Assembly: GCA_020833055.1 (NCBI GenBank)
Contig: JAJHQZ010000001.1
Location: forward strand, 1 to 64,000
Length of the DNA stretch: 64,000 nt
Source: Candidatus Korarchaeum sp.
Lineage (GTDB): Archaea > Korarchaeota > Korarchaeia > Korarchaeales > Korarchaeaceae
Direction of reading: 5' to 3'
A program made the position numbers and the translations under genes. Below, one piece after another: positions 37,518 through 46,671 of the stretch (the first letter of the stretch is position 1; every line of letters begins with the position of its first letter). The notes beneath the pieces were generated by a model. That model was not told the DNA's origin. It saw nothing but the letters and a program-made list of their open reading frames with translations, and did no database searches.

Positions 37518-37578
37518 GCAGCCACCTCACCAAAAGTGGGGGAAAAGAATATAAAACTGAGTCCCTCACTATAATGCA

Positions 37579-37663
37579 GCGGGGGTGGCCGAGCCGGGAC
37601 AAAGGCGGCGGACTTAAGATCCGCTCCCTTAGGGGTCCGTGGGTTCAAATCCCACCCCCCGCA
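37579..37663 (+). tRNA. tRNA-Leu(TAA)
   Basis: A class II tRNA with a long variable arm (about TCCCTTAGGGGTC). The acceptor is GCGGGGG/CCCCCGC, the anticodon stem is GCGGA/TCCGC with loop CTTAAGA giving anticodon TAA, and the discriminator is A. There is no intron or encoded CCA. It reads TTA/TTG codons. It lies between the divergent ATPase operon and the CYTH gene. Confidence 0.95.
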
Positions 37664-37744
37664 TATCCTTAAGGGAAATCTTATTGTGTTCCCTCAAGCC
37701 GATTCATTGATGAGATAACTAGATGGGATCCTCGCACTATCTCA

Positions 37745-38362
37745 ATGGAGAGTAATTGTAAAAGAGCACCAGATCTATGGGCGGGTGTTTCATCGTTGCT
37801 CGAGAGGGAGGTCAAGCTGAGGGTGAGTCATTCAGAATTCTTGAGATCTTTAGAGTCTTTAGGGTTGAATTATGAGATAATTAGTAGCGATTTCCAGGAA
37901 GATATTTACTTAGATTTCGATGACTGTAGGCTCATGTTGAGCGATGTCGCCCTCAGGATAAGGATAGCGGGGGGAAGCGTCTCAATCACTTACAAGGGTC
38001 CTAGGTCTATCGTGAACGGAGAGAAACTGAGGGAGGAAATAGAAGGGTTTTTAGGCAGTGATACATGCGATTCTATATTAAAGGTCCTCGGTATTTCACT
38101 TAAGTGCCCTAGTGAGTTAGAGAAGGTGATAGAATATCTTAAGGAGTACGGGATCACTGAGAAACTCCGCGTCAGGAAGTTGAGGAGGGAGCTGAGGGTT
38201 AATGGGGTCTCGGGGAGAGTATATTTGGATGTTGTAGAGGGATTGGGGGAGTTCGTAGAAGTGGAGGGGGAAGGGGCTATAGATCTCATCAGGAGATTGA
38301 ATATGACCTGTAGGATAGTTACTCCGAGTTATGCCGATATTTTACATGCTATTGAGCATTGA
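37745..38362 (+). CDS. CYTH-domain protein (CyaB/ThTPase-like)
   Basis: A triphosphate-tunnel metalloenzyme; archaeal members are annotated as class IV adenylate cyclase, but triphosphatase activity is equally possible. The 205-residue protein has the defining EREVKLRV (EXEXK-type) strand at about 21-28, then ALRIRI, ITYKGPR and VYLDVVEGLGEFVEVEGEG. These give the paired acidic and basic tunnel residues. ATG start; the last 21 bases overlap the convergent deaminase gene. Confidence 0.85.
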   Translation: MESNCKRAPDLWAGVSSLLEREVKLRVSHSEFLRSLESLGLNYEIISSDFQEDIYLDFDDCRLMLSDVALRIRIAGGSVSITYKGPRSIVNGEKLREEIEGFLGSDTCDSILKVLGISLKCPSELEKVIEYLKEYGITEKLRVRKLRRELRVNGVSGRVYLDVVEGLGEFVEVEGEGAIDLIRRLNMTCRIVTPSYADILHAIEH

Positions 38363-39649
38363 AGTTACACCTGACCTTTCGAGTAGATCTATTGAGCTTT
38401 TCTCAGCTTCTTCATATATCTTCTCCTCCTCCTTGATCCTGAAACTCCCATCATAGAGCAAGATCTTCCCCTTGACTAGGACGTATTTCACGTCAGTCGA
38501 TTTAGCTGAGTACACTAAATGGGATATCACTGAGTGTAACGGGTTCCACCAAGGGACCTTGGTGTTCAGGAGCACTATATCCGCTTCATAACCCTCCACT
38601 ATCCTCCCTATCTTCCAAGGCAAGTACTCAGCTGGTATCCTAGTTGCCATATCTAGGATCAACTGAGCAGGCATCACAGTGGGATCCATTTTCCTAACTT
38701 TCTGTATTATTGAGGCTGTTTTCATCGTCTCAAACATATCTAAGGAGTTATTGCTAGCGGCTCCATCCGTCCCTAGGGATACTCTAACCCCTCTCTCTAT
38801 CATCTCAGGCACTGGCGCGATCCCTGAGGAGAGCTTGAGGTTACTTACGGGATTGTGTGAGATCAGAGACCCTGATCTAGCTATTATATGGAGATCCTCA
38901 CTATCTGGCCATACAAGATGGGCTAGAACAGTCCTCTTACCTAGAATACCTGCTTCCTCGATGAGCTTGACTGGACTCTTTCCATACTTCCCCTTAATCT
39001 CCTTGACTTCGCCCTCAGTCTCCGATACGTGCATCTGGATCCACGCCCCTGCCCTACTAGCTATCTCAATTAAGTTAGATTGCGAGACAGTGTAAGGGGC
39101 GTGTGGTCCGTAGCAGGGCAGGATTAAGGGGTCATTCATCCATCTACTCACGAAAGAATCCGCTATTTTGAGGCATTCTTCGAAATTTTTACATTCAGGA
39201 GTTCCAAAATCTATTATAGCTGATGCTAGCACACCTCTGACCCCAAATTCCCTGAAAACTTCTGCTATGACATCCTCGAAGAAGTACATATCGAATATCG
39301 TCGTGGTCCCCGTCCTCACGGATTCCAAGATCCCAAGCTCAGTGCCAGCTCTTATATGATGGGGCCTTAAGTTAGCCTCCATCGGCCATATCTTCTCACT
39401 GAGCCAGGGGAAGAGGGGGATGTCGTCAGCCACACCTCTGAATAGTGTCATAGGTATATGAGTGTGCGTATTTATGAGCCCAGGGATCGCAACGAGGTCC
39501 CTTCCATCTATGACCTCATCAGCTGATTCATGCAAATCCCCGATCTTCTCAATTACTCCTTCCTTAATCAAGATATCCTTGTCCCTCAAGATCCTCCTAT
39601 CATCGTCTTGGGTCACTAAGAACTTCAGCCTCTTGATGAGTATCTCCAT
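38342..39649 (-). CDS. mtaD: Methylthioadenosine/S-adenosylhomocysteine deaminase-type amidohydrolase
   Basis: A metal-dependent deaminase recycling MTA/SAH or related adenosines. From ATG 39649 the protein has 435 residues. Metal ligands are visible: HTHIP (H62, H64), QMHVSE, and the GTDGAASNNSLDM segment with the catalytic Asp. The open frame begins at 39733; ATG 39649 follows GGGGATC and removes overlap with the divergent promoter. Specificity among MTA, SAH and 5'-deoxyadenosine cannot be read from sequence alone. Confidence 0.88.
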   Translation of the reverse strand: MEILIKRLKFLVTQDDDRRILRDKDILIKEGVIEKIGDLHESADEVIDGRDLVAIPGLINTHTHIPMTLFRGVADDIPLFPWLSEKIWPMEANLRPHHIRAGTELGILESVRTGTTTIFDMYFFEDVIAEVFREFGVRGVLASAIIDFGTPECKNFEECLKIADSFVSRWMNDPLILPCYGPHAPYTVSQSNLIEIASRAGAWIQMHVSETEGEVKEIKGKYGKSPVKLIEEAGILGKRTVLAHLVWPDSEDLHIIARSGSLISHNPVSNLKLSSGIAPVPEMIERGVRVSLGTDGAASNNSLDMFETMKTASIIQKVRKMDPTVMPAQLILDMATRIPAEYLPWKIGRIVEGYEADIVLLNTKVPWWNPLHSVISHLVYSAKSTDVKYVLVKGKILLYDGSFRIKEEEKIYEEAEKSSIDLLERSGVTSMLNSM

Positions 39650-39711
39650 ACGATCCCCTATGATCACACAAAAACTATTAAATAGAGCTTTCGATGTGAC
39701 TCGTGATAATA

Positions 39712-41268
39712 ATGAGGAGAGCTGCTCTCGCACTGATATTGCTCATCTTAATCCCTTACTTTCAAATAGCTGTCGCGGAAGGGAGGGGCATCTACACATA
39801 CATTTATACTGTCAGGGAGACCGGATGGATCGATATACTCACTAGATTCGAGTCTAACTCATCGGGAAGCAGTTGGGTGCTAGTCCCGAAGTTCCAGAAC
39901 TACTCCCTTAAAGTGGTCTCAGGCTCGATAAAGAGTGAGAAGATAATAGAGAACACGAGTTATTACTTCTATTCAAATTACACATTCTCATATTCCCCAG
40001 GGACCACTATCGAGATTAATTGGAGCTATAGGTTCGGAGCCTTAATAGTCGAACCTAATGGCGCGTTCTTCTCGACACAAATAGGGTTCAATCGGATGGA
40101 TGATGCTCTAATTCTCGTTAAATTACCTAAAATGTACTCAATAAAGGGAGTGGAGCCCTCTGGTTATGCTATCGAGAGCGAGGGAGATTACAATGTCGTG
40201 AAGTATTACTTAAGTGGCATGAGGAACAACACGCTCAGAGTCCTGATATCCTTCGAGACGGGAAAGGCTGAGATGGAGGAGATGAAAGTTGGGAAGCTAA
40301 CAATAGTTTACCCAGCTAGATATCAAGATTTCGCGAGAAATGTAACAAAATATTACGAGAAATCTTTGAAAATGATCCAAGATATAACTTCTCTGAGGGA
40401 GGAGATACCGATAAAGGTTAGCCTATTCGTCCCGGAGAAGATGGAGGACATAACGACGCAAGGCTACACTGGACCTCGCTATACATCGGACGTGATAACT
40501 CAGGGAGAGGTGAATCTCAATATGATGCTCGCTAGGATGCCGGAGTATGAGCTCCCTCTCACGTTGATACACGAGCTCCTCCATCAATACATGCAAGCTG
40601 CGGGCTTGGGCGTGGAGTTGAGGTGGTTCCATGAAGGGTTAGCGCAGTACCTCAGCTTCTTGATAGTGAGGGAGATGGGGATGAACCCTCCAGAGGAACC
40701 GGATAACGATACTGTGAAGCAGATAATGGCTTACACGGGAGGGGATTTCAGCTTCTTGCTCGATTGGAGAGGGGGAGGATTGCCAGGGGATCCCTCCCTC
40801 TACTACTCCGCTAGCTTGATAATAGCTAAAGATCTAGCTAAGAGGTACGGGGATGATATCTATAAGAAGCTATTCTCCGAGATGAGGAAGGATAAAGCGA
40901 CGGTCAATTCGCCCGAGGATCTCCTGAAATATCTGAACAAAGCAACCGGAGAAAATGTCTCAGATTTCTTCAGATCTTATGGCATAATCATCTCCGAGAG
41001 CGCTAAAAGGTCCTCCCTCGTGAGGACAGCTTGGAGTTATGTGAAGCAGACATCCTGGTTCAACCCACTCGCAGGAGTCGCTGCCAAAGTCCTTGAGGAG
41101 GGATCTGAAGATAACGCTATTCTAGCGATTTACTTGACCATATTGGGAGTCCTATCCGAGGCCTTGGGATTAGCGCTTATAATAGCGACTCTCCTATCAA
41201 TTAAAAAAGGAGTTAGAAGATCTTCCCGAGGCTCTCGAGTTGAAGTAGGAGGTTCCACTTCTCAGTGA
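39712..41268 (+). CDS. Membrane-anchored gluzincin metallopeptidase
   Basis: A predicted cell-surface zinc peptidase with an M1/M61-like fold. From ATG 39712 it has 518 residues. A signal peptide (1-22) precedes a beta-rich N-terminal region (25-190), the catalytic domain with HELLH at 287-291 and third ligand E308 in WFHEGLAQYL, and a C-terminal transmembrane helix (about 465-497) with a basic tail. A TATA element (ACTATTAAATAG, about 39674-39685) predicts a leaderless mRNA at this ATG. Its last 56 bases lie antisense to porB. Confidence 0.85.
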   Translation: MRRAALALILLILIPYFQIAVAEGRGIYTYIYTVRETGWIDILTRFESNSSGSSWVLVPKFQNYSLKVVSGSIKSEKIIENTSYYFYSNYTFSYSPGTTIEINWSYRFGALIVEPNGAFFSTQIGFNRMDDALILVKLPKMYSIKGVEPSGYAIESEGDYNVVKYYLSGMRNNTLRVLISFETGKAEMEEMKVGKLTIVYPARYQDFARNVTKYYEKSLKMIQDITSLREEIPIKVSLFVPEKMEDITTQGYTGPRYTSDVITQGEVNLNMMLARMPEYELPLTLIHELLHQYMQAAGLGVELRWFHEGLAQYLSFLIVREMGMNPPEEPDNDTVKQIMAYTGGDFSFLLDWRGGGLPGDPSLYYSASLIIAKDLAKRYGDDIYKKLFSEMRKDKATVNSPEDLLKYLNKATGENVSDFFRSYGIIISESAKRSSLVRTAWSYVKQTSWFNPLAGVAAKVLEEGSEDNAILAIYLTILGVLSEALGLALIIATLLSIKKGVRRSSRGSRVEVGGSTSQ

Positions 41269-42100
41269 TCCTCTTCTCCAACTCCTCAATATCCTCATCC
41301 TTTAATGATTCAAATCTCCCCTGCATACTGAGGAAGTCCCTAATAGGCCTCTTCCTAGGCTTTACAGTTATCCTCAGCTTCCCATTCTCTATCTCATAAA
41401 GAGGCCAGAAGTATGTATCTACAGCGAGTTTCCCAAGCTCGGCTGTCTTCTCGACTGGGAAATCCCATCCAGGGGGGCATGGAGAGAGTATGTGAATGTA
41501 CTTGAATCCCCTCATCTTCTTAGCTTTCTCTAACTTATTCGCGAGGTCAAATGGGTAGCCGACGCTCGCAGTAGCGACGTAGGGCACCCCATGGGCAGCG
41601 ACTATCATAGGCATGTCCTTAGGCATCTCCCTCTTACCCGTGGGCGTAGTCTTCGTCACAGCTCCCTTGGGCGTAGCTCCGGATCTCTGTATTCCCGTAT
41701 TCATGTAGGCCTCATTATCGTAACAGATGTAAATTATGTCCTCCCCCCTCTCGGCCGCCCCGGATAGGGCTTGTATCCCTATATCTACTGTGCCCCCATC
41801 GCCAGCCCAGACTACCACGTTCACATCCTTCCCTTGGAATTTATAAGCTCTGTAAACTCCTGATGCTGCTGCAGCAGCTGCCGCGAAAGCGAAGTTGAGG
41901 ACGGGGGCTGATATCGCGCTCCTAGGGTATGGCGATTGTATTATGCTGAAGCAGCATGCTGGGACTACATACACAGTATTAGGCCCCAGGACCCTTGAGG
42001 CTATCCTGAAAGCTATAGCAGCTCCACATCCAGGGCATGCAGCTGAACCTGGGAGGTAAGAGCTACTCCTCTTCCTGAGATCATGTATCGTGAGGCTCAT
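41213..42100 (-). CDS. porB: 2-oxoacid:ferredoxin oxidoreductase, beta subunit
   Basis: It carries thiamine pyrophosphate and oxidises pyruvate or a related 2-oxoacid to acyl-CoA, passing electrons to ferredoxin. The 295 residues have the PGCGAAIAFR segment, the TPP motif GDGGTVDIGIQALSGAAERGE region and YDNEAYMNTGIQRS. ATGA overlap with porA. The length and ~PORB features favour pyruvate, but the substrate is inferred. Confidence 0.93.
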   Translation of the reverse strand: MSLTIHDLRKRSSSYLPGSAACPGCGAAIAFRIASRVLGPNTVYVVPACCFSIIQSPYPRSAISAPVLNFAFAAAAAAASGVYRAYKFQGKDVNVVVWAGDGGTVDIGIQALSGAAERGEDIIYICYDNEAYMNTGIQRSGATPKGAVTKTTPTGKREMPKDMPMIVAAHGVPYVATASVGYPFDLANKLEKAKKMRGFKYIHILSPCPPGWDFPVEKTAELGKLAVDTYFWPLYEIENGKLRITVKPRKRPIRDFLSMQGRFESLKDEDIEELEKRITEKWNLLLQLESLGKIF

Positions 42101-43323
42101 ATCATCACCTCCTCAGTCAACTCGATCCTCTGATACTCCGGTTTCAGTTTATACCAGTAATAAGGCTTCTTCACTCTCCCAGAAGCTATCCTGCTCACTG
42201 CATCCTTGAACATTGCGATCACATCATTATAAGTGAGATCCCTACCTCCAAGACCACTCACGTAATTCACTATAGGGGGAGCCCCGCTCACGTCGTAGAG
42301 AGAGGATCTGACTTCAGTACCAATGGGCCCGCCTGAACTGAAGGATATGCTCCTATCTATCACTACAACTCCCTTCCTACCCTGCAGGCTCTCCCTGATA
42401 TCGCGGTGCGGGAATGGTCTGAATGATCTCAACTTAAGAAGACCGACGCTTATCCCCTCGTCTCTCATAATATCTACTGCAACTTCAGCCTCGGAGGCTA
42501 GTGTTGCCGAAGTCAATATCACATAATCAGCATCGCTCATCCTGTACTTCATGACAGCAGCTCCATGATACCTTCCGAACTTCTCGCGGAATTCCTCAGC
42601 TACTTCTCCAATCACATCGAGCGCCCTTCTCATCGAGAGATCAATTGACCACCTCATCTCCTGATATTCCTCATCAGGGAGAACTAAACTCCCGAAGCTA
42701 ATAGGATCAGATGGATCTAAGGTCCAAGCCGGTCTGAAGGGAGGGAGGAACTCATCGACATCCTCCTGCCTGGGCACGTTAACTGGCATGAAAGTATGGC
42801 TCAGCACGAATGCATCTAAGCATACCATGAAGGGGAGCATCACATCCGGATGCTCCGCTACTTTGTACATCATTAGTATTGTATCTAGAACCTCTTGATT
42901 CGAAGAGACGTATATCTGCATCCATCCCGTGTCCCTCTGGGACATGGAGTCTTGGTGATCCACGTGTATGTTCCAAGGGGGTCCTAGTGCTCTGTTTACC
43001 ACAGCCATACCTACCGGCGCCCTAGAGCCAGCAGCCCAGTGGAGCACTTCCGACATGTATACAAGACCTTGGCTTGATGTGGCTGTGAAAGTCCTAGCGC
43101 CTGCTGCAGCAGCTCCTATGACAGCTGCCATCGCGCTGTGCTCACTCTCGACCCTTATGTATTCAGCGTCCATGTAACCTGATTCTATGAAGGATGCGAG
43201 ATATTCGACAACGGTTGTTTGGGGGGTTATCGGATAGGCAGCAACTACATTTACTCTAGCTAACTTTGCTGCTAGAGCTGCAGCATGATTACCAGTTATT
43301 ATGCTCCATTCACCTTCAACCAT
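42097..43323 (-). CDS. porA: 2-oxoacid:ferredoxin oxidoreductase, alpha subunit
   Basis: The 408-residue alpha subunit contributes the second part of the TPP site. It has the YPITPQTTVVEYLA start region, EYIRVESEHSAMAA, and TATSSQGLVYMSEVLHWAAG. Overlaps porD by 8 bases and porB by 4, so the order is porD-porA-porB. Confidence 0.93.
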   Translation of the reverse strand: MVEGEWSIITGNHAAALAAKLARVNVVAAYPITPQTTVVEYLASFIESGYMDAEYIRVESEHSAMAAVIGAAAAGARTFTATSSQGLVYMSEVLHWAAGSRAPVGMAVVNRALGPPWNIHVDHQDSMSQRDTGWMQIYVSSNQEVLDTILMMYKVAEHPDVMLPFMVCLDAFVLSHTFMPVNVPRQEDVDEFLPPFRPAWTLDPSDPISFGSLVLPDEEYQEMRWSIDLSMRRALDVIGEVAEEFREKFGRYHGAAVMKYRMSDADYVILTSATLASEAEVAVDIMRDEGISVGLLKLRSFRPFPHRDIRESLQGRKGVVVIDRSISFSSGGPIGTEVRSSLYDVSGAPPIVNYVSGLGGRDLTYNDVIAMFKDAVSRIASGRVKKPYYWYKLKPEYQRIELTEEVMI

Positions 43324-43612
43324 ACTCCCTCACCATCTCTATTGCTTTAGCTGGACAAACATCAGCGCAAACACCACAGCCCTTGCAGTAAGAGAGATCT
43401 ATCATTGGAAAGCCGTTCTCTCCCTCAAAAATGACTTCCTCGGGACAATATAACCAACAGAGCCAACATTTAATGCATTTACTTTCATTTATAATAGGTC
43501 TCTCAACTCTCCATAGACCCGTTTCACCGGAGGATCCCTTTCTAGGCTTCGATATTGGGAGCACTATGGGAACGTCTAGCCCCATCTGATGCACCAATAG
43601 ATAATCGGACAA
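43316..43612 (-). CDS. porD: 2-oxoacid:ferredoxin oxidoreductase, delta (ferredoxin-like) subunit
   Basis: A 98-residue electron-transfer subunit with two 4Fe-4S motifs, each C-x2-C-x2-C-x3-C: CIKCWLCWLYCP and CKGCGVCADVCP. It starts the por operon; a TATA-like ATTAAATTTATTT lies about 43622-43636 on minus. The gamma subunit gene is not adjacent. Confidence 0.93.
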   Translation of the reverse strand: MSDYLLVHQMGLDVPIVLPISKPRKGSSGETGLWRVERPIINESKCIKCWLCWLYCPEEVIFEGENGFPMIDLSYCKGCGVCADVCPAKAIEMVREYG

Positions 43613-43669
43613 TCAAGTAAATAAATTTAATCATCTATATTCGATAAAACAAAATGAGGAGTAGGGGGA

Positions 43670-43924
43670 TCAGTAAGCCCCCGTACCACTCCTAGCCGGT
43701 CTCCTCTCAACTACTTCCTCTTTCACTATCAGTTTCCTATTCTCGAATTGTAGCTGAAGGGTCTCGCCTGCCAGGGCCCCCGGTTTGACGCTCACCTCTA
43801 TCGGGTGCTCATCCCTCATCGGGTAGTAGATCTTCCAAACATTCGCCCTCAGGCCGGGTCTCTTCTCATCTAGGAACTCGAGGATTCGATCAGTCATTGG
43901 GACACCAACTCTCCTAGCCGCCAT
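43670..43924 (-). CDS. Small basic/acidic protein of unknown function
   Basis: The 84-residue product begins MAARRVGVPMTDRILEFLDE and has a predicted beta-rich C-terminal half (ETLQLQFENRKLIVKEEVV). I recognise no family. ATG 43924 has GAGGTGA five bases upstream; an in-frame GTG at 43933 is less likely. It has a strong promoter: TTTTTATATAG on minus at 43979-43989. An inverted repeat, AGTGC-6-GCACT, sits at 43941-43956 near the predicted transcript start. It lies 57 bases before porD and may be monocistronic. Confidence 0.7.
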   Translation of the reverse strand: MAARRVGVPMTDRILEFLDEKRPGLRANVWKIYYPMRDEHPIEVSVKPGALAGETLQLQFENRKLIVKEEVVERRPARSGTGAY

Positions 43925-44140
43925 ACCTGTCACCTCGCATAGTGCTGTAATGCACTCAGCTAACTCTTACGGAAGTCACTATATAAAAACGTTGATCCCG
44001 TTAGTACTGACGCAATTAACGTCGAGCTTAGATGGGGATTGGGATACTCCACCTCTAGTTATCCCGAGAATGAGAAATTATTCGAGGGTTTCCCGAAAAA
44101 ATATCGAAAAGGATTTATTAACGTCCCTCTAATTGTGACT

Positions 44141-45007
44141 ATGAGCACAGTGCCCTTCTCCTTCCTCGCGCTGAGGGACTCTTACGAGGAGTCTAAATAC
44201 GTTGTAGTAGCGGTACCTTATGACTCAACGGAGAGTTGGGCTAGGGGGACGAGATTCGGACCCATGGCGATAATTGAAGCGTCTAGGTACATGGATCCTT
44301 ATGATATCGAGCTCAAAAGGTTCGTGAATGAGATGGGGATCCATACTATTTTCGAGCTCCCGGTCCTCGGGAAACCCGTTAGTTCTATGATAGAGATCGT
44401 AGAGACCACTGTCAGGAGGTTGAGAGGAGATGGGAAGATACCCGTGCTTCTGGGCGGGGAGCATACGATATCCTTCCCCGCTTTAAGAGCATTGAGCCAT
44501 GAGGTCGATTCTATCGTAATATTAGATGCCCATCCCGATTTCTATGATGAATATGAGGGAAATAGGGTCTCTCACGCTACGGTATGCAAGAGGATGAGCG
44601 AACTCGTAGGAGATATCATACTGATAGGAGTGAGAACGATGGATCTAGATGAAGTCAAAAATATTAATGAAACTAATTCTATTAGTATATTATTTTCCGA
44701 AGAAATAGAGAAAGGCTTGGAAATTCTGAATAGAATAGAGGGGAAGAGGGTCTACCTGAGCGTCGATATCGACGTATTAGATCCCCCTCAAGTCCCTTGC
44801 ATCGGTAACCCGGAACCCGGAGGGCTCAGCTACAAGCAGGTCTTAGAGGTGATGAGGAGAGTAATGGAGTTGAGTGATGTGAGGTGCATGGATTTCGTCG
44901 AGTTCGCTCCATGTCCAGGGATGAGATCAGACTCTTTCTTAGTTGCTAGGCTTGTCCAGAAGGCCATAGGATATCACTCCCTTTACTCTTGGTATGATGA
45001 GCTCTGA
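44141..45007 (+). CDS. speB: Agmatinase / arginase family protein
   Basis: A manganese ureohydrolase, probably converting agmatine to putrescine and urea. From ATG 44141 it has 288 residues with the metal motifs GGEHTIS, DAHPDFYDE and SVDIDVLDP. The frame opens at 44039, but a TATA (GGATTTATTAA, about 44110-44120) predicts transcription from 44141, a leaderless start. Agmatinase is favoured over arginase, as is usual for archaeal polyamine synthesis; this is not provable here. The last 69 bases are antisense to the next gene. Confidence 0.88.
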   Translation: MSTVPFSFLALRDSYEESKYVVVAVPYDSTESWARGTRFGPMAIIEASRYMDPYDIELKRFVNEMGIHTIFELPVLGKPVSSMIEIVETTVRRLRGDGKIPVLLGGEHTISFPALRALSHEVDSIVILDAHPDFYDEYEGNRVSHATVCKRMSELVGDIILIGVRTMDLDEVKNINETNSISILFSEEIEKGLEILNRIEGKRVYLSVDIDVLDPPQVPCIGNPEPGGLSYKQVLEVMRRVMELSDVRCMDFVEFAPCPGMRSDSFLVARLVQKAIGYHSLYSWYDEL

Positions 45008-45490
45008 GACAGCCCCTATGAATAGTATCTCAACCCACGCTTTCAAGAGGATACCGTATACGATAGCATCGGTCAACCAGTTCGATATCTGAGGGGCGAA
45101 GATAGGTATCCACAATTTGAATGTAGCCCATGTGAAGAGGCTCTCAGGCACATATCCTAATGCCAAGGCTATGATAGGCCTCCTAATCCTTTTGGCTAGG
45201 ATACCTGTGAAGAGACCTGTCATCGCCTTTCCAGGGAATATCAAGGATCCGATGAGAGGCCCCAGGCCTCCCATGAGTCCGAACCTGATGAAAGGCACTA
45301 TTGAGATGAGTAGACCGACTAACGTGGCCCAGAGGGGGCCGAGTACATAAGCTCCGATGACAGTGGCAATATGCGACATATCTACCGCTATTTGAGGGTG
45401 TATATTACCTAAAAACATCGATATAATTGCTAAAATATTTCCTAAAGCCCCGAGTATTGCTGAAATAGAGACATATCTCACGTGAGTCAT
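44939..45490 (-). CDS. ECF-transporter S-component-like membrane protein
   Basis: A predicted vitamin- or metabolite-binding membrane subunit. The 183-residue protein has about six hydrophobic helices. Its pattern (early ALGNILAIISMFLG, then HIATVIGAYVLGPLWATLVGLL and GGLGPLIGSLIFPGKA) is typical of ECF S components. No ATPase or T component is adjacent, so a shared energising module would be needed. ATG 45490 is preferred over 45517 because a TATA (AATATTTAG, about 45509-45517) overlaps the longer form. Confidence 0.65.
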   Translation of the reverse strand: MTHVRYVSISAILGALGNILAIISMFLGNIHPQIAVDMSHIATVIGAYVLGPLWATLVGLLISIVPFIRFGLMGGLGPLIGSLIFPGKAMTGLFTGILAKRIRRPIIALALGYVPESLFTWATFKLWIPIFAPQISNWLTDAIVYGILLKAWVEILFIGAVSELIIPRVKGVISYGLLDKPSN

Positions 45491-45542
45491 GAGGACCCCG
45501 GGACCTAAATATTTCAAAAATAAAAAGTTTTCTTTTATGCAA

Positions 45543-46637
45543 TTATCTGATGAGCTCTAGCTCCTCTATCATCGTCCTCACTAATTCCCTCAACCCTCTA
45601 CCATCCAATGCTGAAACTGGTATAAGTGGCACATCTCTGCCAACTATATCAATTATCAATTTCTCCTTCCTCTCTATATCGGAGTCGCTCACGAGATCCG
45701 CCTTATTCGCTGCTATTATCATGCTCTCCTCTCCCTTACCCAACTCCCTCAGTATCCTCAGATCTTCTTTCAATTTTATTTTCAATAACTCGTCTTTATC
45801 AGATATATCTAAAACTAAAATTTGCTTATCTGAGTATTTAATGTCAAGAAGATTGAGTTTAAATGAAGCAATTAACTTAGGATCTAGGTCTATCACGAAG
45901 CCTATTGTGTCAACTATGTATATCTTTTCCCCCTTGATCCCGGCGTATTTACTCGATAAAGTAGTGAAAGGTTTGTCACTCACTGGCTTATTGAACCCTG
46001 TGAGCGCATTGAAGATACTGGTCTTTCCAGCGTTATAATAACCCGTGAGGACCGCTATTTTGGCCCCATCATCTATCCTCTTCAGGATTTCCAACTCCTT
46101 TTGCTTACTCAACTTCTCTATCTTATCATTCAATATCTTGATCCTCTTCTGCATAGCCCTTATCTGTCTATGATACGCATACTCCCCTCCCCCCTTGAAA
46201 CCAGCTCTCATTCGCTTGTATTTTATCGAAGCTGAGAGCTTAACGTATGGGAAATGCTTCTTGAGAGATGCTAACTCTATCTGTAGCTTAGATAAGATAT
46301 CACTAGCTGCTTCTCTGAATATCATGAGAGTTACATCGTATCTATCGAGTACCTCAACCCCAAGCGCTCTCTCGAGGTTCCATTTCTGTTTACTCGTTAT
46401 GTTATTGTATAGGACGAACACATCAGGATCCAACTTCCTCACTTTCTCCTTTATTTCATTTATTTTCCCCTTCCCGAAGACGAAATCTACGGATTCTCTC
46501 TCCCTCACTTGAACTATCCTCTCTACGATCCTATAGCCTAGAGCATCGAGCAAGGATTCGAGCTCCCCCATCTTTATCTTGTAGAGATGGTGATCATGGA
46601 CGTCTGTCTTCACCATCCCCGTTATAGCCTTGAGCAT
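45543..46637 (-). CDS. hflX: HflX-type GTPase
   Basis: A ribosome-associated GTPase. The 364 residues include the N-terminal HflX domain (GKGKINEIKEKVRKLDPDV), a central coiled coil with the GGGEYAYHRQIRAMQKRI signature (about 148-165), then G1 GYYNAGKTS, G3 DTIGF and G4 NKAD. ATG after AGGTGGG. It ends 53 bases downstream of the ECF-like gene start. Confidence 0.93.
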   Translation of the reverse strand: MLKAITGMVKTDVHDHHLYKIKMGELESLLDALGYRIVERIVQVRERESVDFVFGKGKINEIKEKVRKLDPDVFVLYNNITSKQKWNLERALGVEVLDRYDVTLMIFREAASDILSKLQIELASLKKHFPYVKLSASIKYKRMRAGFKGGGEYAYHRQIRAMQKRIKILNDKIEKLSKQKELEILKRIDDGAKIAVLTGYYNAGKTSIFNALTGFNKPVSDKPFTTLSSKYAGIKGEKIYIVDTIGFVIDLDPKLIASFKLNLLDIKYSDKQILVLDISDKDELLKIKLKEDLRILRELGKGEESMIIAANKADLVSDSDIERKEKLIIDIVGRDVPLIPVSALDGRGLRELVRTMIEELELIR

Positions 46638-46671
46638 CCCACCTTCCGCGTGAGCCTCATGATAAAGATAT

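Noticed and set aside
44039-44140. 34-residue N-terminal extension of agmatinase
   Set aside because: A TATA box at about 44110 lies within it and predicts transcription from the downstream ATG; the extension is not family-like.
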